Positions 60,204-64,000 of a DNA stretch of 64,000 bases are shown here, piece by piece. The notes beneath the pieces were generated by a model. The model made no database searches, was not told the origin of the DNA, and saw only the letters and a list, made by a program, of their open reading frames with translations. Every line of letters begins with the position of its first letter. Within the stretch, counting starts at the first letter, position 1. Position numbers and translations under genes: made by a program. This DNA comes from Conus ventricosus (lineage: Eukaryota; Mollusca; Gastropoda; Neogastropoda; Conidae), in the NCBI GenBank assembly GCA_018398815.1, contig CM031618.1:46474752-46538751 (forward strand). Reading direction: 5' to 3'.

Positions 60204-62692
60204 AAAATGTTTTGTATGTGTGTTCGTATGTATCACTTACTTACTTAGATATTGATAACGTCATTAGTTTCACTTGAAAGTGTAATTGTTGACTGTATAC
60301 TTTAACATGTTAACGTGCATGTGATCCTCTCTGGTGATTTAAAAAGTAAACTGCAATCTTTCTCCTGATATCTCATATGATGATAATTTGGTACTAACAT
60401 CGAAAAGTCGCTCTGCAAAATTCTACAGAAAATCGGCTGACCAGGTATGATCACTATGGGAAATGTTTGTTGAATATGTGCGCTGCTCTTGGTTTTCCCT
60501 ATTATTAATGGTTTGTGTAATGGTGATCTTGATGGACACTACACGTTGTGTCTCAAACTGGGAAAAAGGTTCAATGGTTATTTCTTGCTATCTAAGGAAT
60601 TGTTCTTCGTTGTTTCCTCTTCTTTTAAATTAGTAGTTTCAGAGAGACTGGAATCTGATCACTTACCACTTGAATTTTATTTGAATGTGGTTAACCCAAA
60701 CTACACCTCCTGCAGAGTTATAAAAGTAAATAAGTATATTGAAAAGTTGTGTGGAATTGCGATGTATCAGAATCTTATATAGATGCAATGCATTCTTCTG
60801 AAGTTTAAGTTTACTTGAGTAGCTTTTAATTTGATTGGGACCATGACCACAATGAAGCTTTGAATGCATTTATTCAAACTGTCAAAACTTATGGATCTTG
60901 TATGAAGAAACGAATTTATTTTGAAAATTTTTAAGTAAAAATAGTGACTGTATGATAAAGAATGAAAATAAAGAAAGGGCAAAAGCAAAAGTTTATCACG
61001 ATTTTTTCTCCAAACAAAAGATCCCAGCCGACAGTGACGTTTACTGTGAAAGCAAGAAGAGAATATAAGAATCTTCTACAGCGAAAAAAAAAAGAGCATA
61101 ATGATTTATTCCTGGATAAATTAACTGGGTCCTTTAGTAACAAAAAGAATTCTGGGAAAATAATACGTAGAATTTTCTGTTAGAAAACAGCAAGCTAGTA
61201 ATGTTACAACAGATGACTGGTTTGAGCACTATAAAGGTCTGCTTGAAGGAGATATGGCAACAATAGATTATACAGTTGTAAATAGAATGGATGACAAACA
61301 AGAGGAAAATGCTTACATGAATCGCCCTAAAATCAGCGAAGAAGTTCTTCACGCCATAAGAAAATTAAAGATGGCAAAGCTCCCGGGACCCGACGAGATC
61401 ATGGGGGAAAATGATAAAAATGTGGGAGAGCCTGTAGTTGATTTTTTCAAGTTGTGTAATACTTTATTTGATAAGGGTGTATTTCCGAATACGGACAAAA
61501 AGCAAGGAGGATATTTGGCAGCCAGAGAAAGAGGGTTTTATAATGGGACCTTAATGCCTGTGGGAAATATAACAAATATTTAGGAATCTATTTTTCCACG
61601 GCTGAGTTTTACTGCAGCATGCCAGGACCTTGTAAGCAGAGCCAAGAGGGCCCTATTGTGTGTATTGCAAAATTTGTACAAAATGAAGAATAAAATTTTT
61701 TGATCTTTATTTAAAAATTATTTGATGCTCAGATTCAACCGATTGTTCATATGGTGCCGAGATATGGGGTCTTGAAAATGCAGCGCTTTATCCGAAAAAT
61801 TACATATGTTCGCACTTAAAAAGTTCTTAGGAGTTGAAATGAGAACACCAAATGATCTTATCTATGGGAGACGAACAGGTATTCTTCTATATAAATTCAT
61901 ATGCGGTGTATTTAATACTGGGTTGAAATTAACACGATAAGAAGATGCAGATTACCACGGAAAGCCTATAGAATCTTATTTGAGTTAGATGCACGGATAA
62001 AAGAAATTGGGTCTCAATATTCGATGCAAATTATATGCGTATGGTTTTGGCTATGTATGGGTGAACCAAGGAGTTGAAGAAATAAGTCTATTTTTGAATC
62101 TTTTTAAAGACAGATTGATACTGTGAGTGGCAAGAATGGGACTTCCATGTAAATAACAGTGAACAGTTTCAAACATATAGAACGTTTTGTACTGTAATGA
62201 AGATAAAACCTATCTGAAGTTAAAATTAGATAGGCATTTGAAATTCATAAATGACAAGGTTTAGGTTGGGTGTGTCTGAAATTGCGTGTCACTACATCGT
62301 TATAGATCCCATACAGAAACAGATTTGATTTGTCCGTTTGTTAGAATTACCAAGGAAGATGAAATTCATTTTCTTTTGTGCTGTCCTACATTAAAAGATT
62401 TACGAAAACAGTATATACCTCTGACATTTTTAAGCATCCCAGCCAGTTTCGTTTGACTTTATTGTTGGCGTCTAAAAATGAAAGCATTGTCAGAAATGTA
62501 TCAATATTTTTTTACAAAGCGTTTAAATTACGATCTGTAGCTATGTCTTAGTATCTTGAAATATATGTGCATGTATGACAGTGTGTATAGTTACTAAGAA
62601 AGATGCAAAGTTTTGTCAAGTCTTTCAACTGAAAAGTGTACCCCATCATGAGGGGCAATGGCCTATGCATGATTAAATTATCCGAATCCGAA
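60204..62692 (+). pseudogene. LINE ORF2 remainder and 3' UTR
   Basis: Resumes as KNVLYVCSYV with multiple stops. RT entry: EEVLHAIRKLKMAKLPGPDE (61340) and VVDFFKLCNTLFDKGVFPN (61435). The sequence then jumps straight to GGYLAARERGFYNGTLMPV (61508), YGAEIWGLENAAL (61755) and the C-terminal EDEIHFLLC-type zinc knuckle (62350). The catalytic palm with FADD is deleted between 61490 and 61500. Confidence 0.75.
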
Positions 62693-62714
62693 TCTCTCTC
62701 TCTCTCTCTCGCTC

Positions 62715-63890
62715 AAACACTAAACAGAAATCCACTTATTGACAAATGGTCAGTGTCACAGTCTGGTTTCCAGTTCAGGATACATTTCTCTAAGCTCTAT
62801 CATCAACACTCTCTCTAATTACAGGACCTGCACTTCCAGCAGGACACGTTCTCTTTTCGTGCATTGATGCGTGCAGCAGAGTGGCCATTTAAAGTTAGGA
62901 TTTGTCCTCTCTGGATTTGCTAAGAAAACGATGAAAAATAGGAACCTGTAGTTACTGTCTGCATTTTCACTGTGCTTCTCTTTCTCTTTCTTTCTTTCAG
63001 TCTCAGCATGCATGCTCTGTTAGTTAGCATACTGCAGTGTGAAGAAAGGTCCACTTGATGTGCGTTCATAAAATTCTTTGTCCAGTTTATTATTTGCGAT
63101 GCCCAGTAGTTCCCCATCAGAGAAATGTTGCATGCGCATCAAAATCATAAGCTGTGTAAATCCACAAACATTCAGCGAGAATACAGGCACCGACAGAGCA
63201 GGTGGCAAAAGTATCATTAACGGACTTTCAAACCTTAGCAGCTGCTGAAGAGTAGGGTGGTCAGTGGGGGAGTCTAGCATCCTTTGTGAAGGGATGAGGC
63301 AGACAGACGGAATAACCTAGTGCCGTTGTCTGTCTTGTACTACACATGGGTCAGTGCTATAATGAGGGTGTTTCTATCGTTCATGACTCTTGTTGTGTTG
63401 ACCGTGTTTGTTTTTTTACTTGCAGTGTCTTTCTTGGGTTAGTTGCTCATTGCTCCATTTTATTTCTTTTGAAGAGGGAACGGCATGTTCCCAAAACACC
63501 CTACAGGTGAAGCACTTCGCGCCATCAACTAGACACTATGCGTCGCCGGTTGCTTCCTAGCAGCCGTCCTTCACTCCCCCTCTAAAACGCCAACAGCGCC
63601 TGCTGTATTCTACAAAATGTGCCTGAGTTTCTCTGTGACTCGCTCTCAATGTTTTATTTTTTTCGAGCTGCACCAAAGATGTCTGTCTTTGAACGTGGAT
63701 GACAGCCCTGGAAGAGCCTGAGTGGTGGACTGGGGTATGATAACACTGACACGAAAGCTGAACTCAGCTGGAGGTGCACAGATGTTTGAGGGCTGTGTGG
63801 TATGGACTTTTGTGGCATCTGTTTGCATGAAAATATAAGGAGTCAAGTTCGTCCCTCATTCTGATTTTCTCTGTATCCTTCACTTTAGAA
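62715..63890. other. No firm gene; one candidate exon
   Basis: TCTCTCTAATTACAG at 62810-62824 looks like an acceptor before a 69-bp open segment (DLHFQQDTFSFRALM...) with a GTTAGG donor after 62893. Otherwise unremarkable. Confidence 0.3.
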
Positions 63891-63892
63891 AT

Positions 63893-63900
63893 ATCTTATC

Positions 63901-63976
<76 letters not shown>

Positions 63977-64000
63977 ATATCTATCATCTATCTATCTATC
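63893..64000 (+). repeat. (TATC)n at window end
   Basis: ATCT/TATC tetranucleotide running off the window. Confidence 0.96.

Larger units (their letters stand above)
55940..62692 (+). mobile_element. CR1/L2-like LINE with 2A motif (copy 2), split by a palindromic element
   Basis: ORF1 lies at 55970-56932 and ORF2 starts near 57490. The element is interrupted at 57780-60193 and resumes at 60204 with KNVLYVCSYV. The RT start lies at about 61330 (RPKISEEVLHAIRKLKMAK). The C-terminus at 62340 has a Cys/His region. The 3' UTR CATGAGGGGCAATGGC ends in TTATCCGAATCCGAATCTCTCTC. This terminus matches copy 1. Roughly 0.7 kb of RT palm is deleted near 61490. Confidence 0.82.

Overview
This is eukaryotic DNA, most likely from a marine mollusc and probably a gastropod. 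The only intact-looking host gene has introns with GT/AG ends. Simple-sequence DNA is very abundant ((CA)n, (GA)n, GATA and CATA-type tetranucleotides). The transposon complement (Penelope-like element, RTE, R2/Hero-type, L1/Tx1-like and CR1/L2-like LINEs, tRNA-derived SINE) is typical of molluscs. The organism call is inference; there is no species marker in the window.

Host genes. A flavin-containing monooxygenase (FMO) gene lies on the minus strand from 28125 to 15500 in six coding exons. Together they predict about 542 residues. The FAD, FMO-signature, NADPH and FATGY-type motifs and a C-terminal membrane anchor are all present, but the last exon has one single-base frameshift. At 53081-54118 there is an intronless rhodopsin-class GPCR with three single-base frameshifts. 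Isolated splice-bounded exon candidates occur at 1095, 46273 and 62825, and a possible FMO 5' UTR exon lies near 31005.

Mobile DNA. From 3.5 to 13 kb there is a three-deep nest. A minus-strand CR1/L2-like LINE was split by a Penelope-like element (4683-12074, pseudo-LTRs, 12-bp target duplication). That element was itself split by a DNA transposon (5927-9898) with terminal inverted repeats and a coding region of a family I cannot name. The FMO introns hold an I/Jockey-type LINE tail with an RNase H domain (21040-22237, 13-bp target duplication), another LINE tail at about 20.3 kb and a restriction-endonuclease-type LINE fragment at 25.5 kb. From 34.9 to 41.2 kb lie an R2/Hero-like LINE, a tRNA-derived SINE and an L1/Tx1-like LINE. 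From 54.4 to 62.7 kb lie an RTE-like reverse transcriptase (498-codon open frame) and a second copy of the CR1/L2-like LINE. The ORF1 of that second copy carries a virus-like 2A motif (DVEQNPGP), and its ORF2 is split by a 2.4-kb palindrome.

Most unusual items. (1) The palindrome at 57780-60193 is built from a tandem unit of about 750 bp, has a 10-bp target duplication, and carries five copies of a hammerhead-ribozyme-like core. (2) A TIR-bounded transposon carries an unassigned protein family. (3) Hammerhead-like cores also occur in the PLE pseudo-LTRs and in a fold-back repeat at 1.2-1.7 kb. (4) 42.2-45.1 kb is a strand-asymmetric A+C-rich block. (5) Homologous minus-strand coding remnants of an unknown family lie at 41.5 and 49.3 kb. 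Several frameshifts look like contractions of short homopolymers, so residual assembly error should be excluded before calling the host genes dead.
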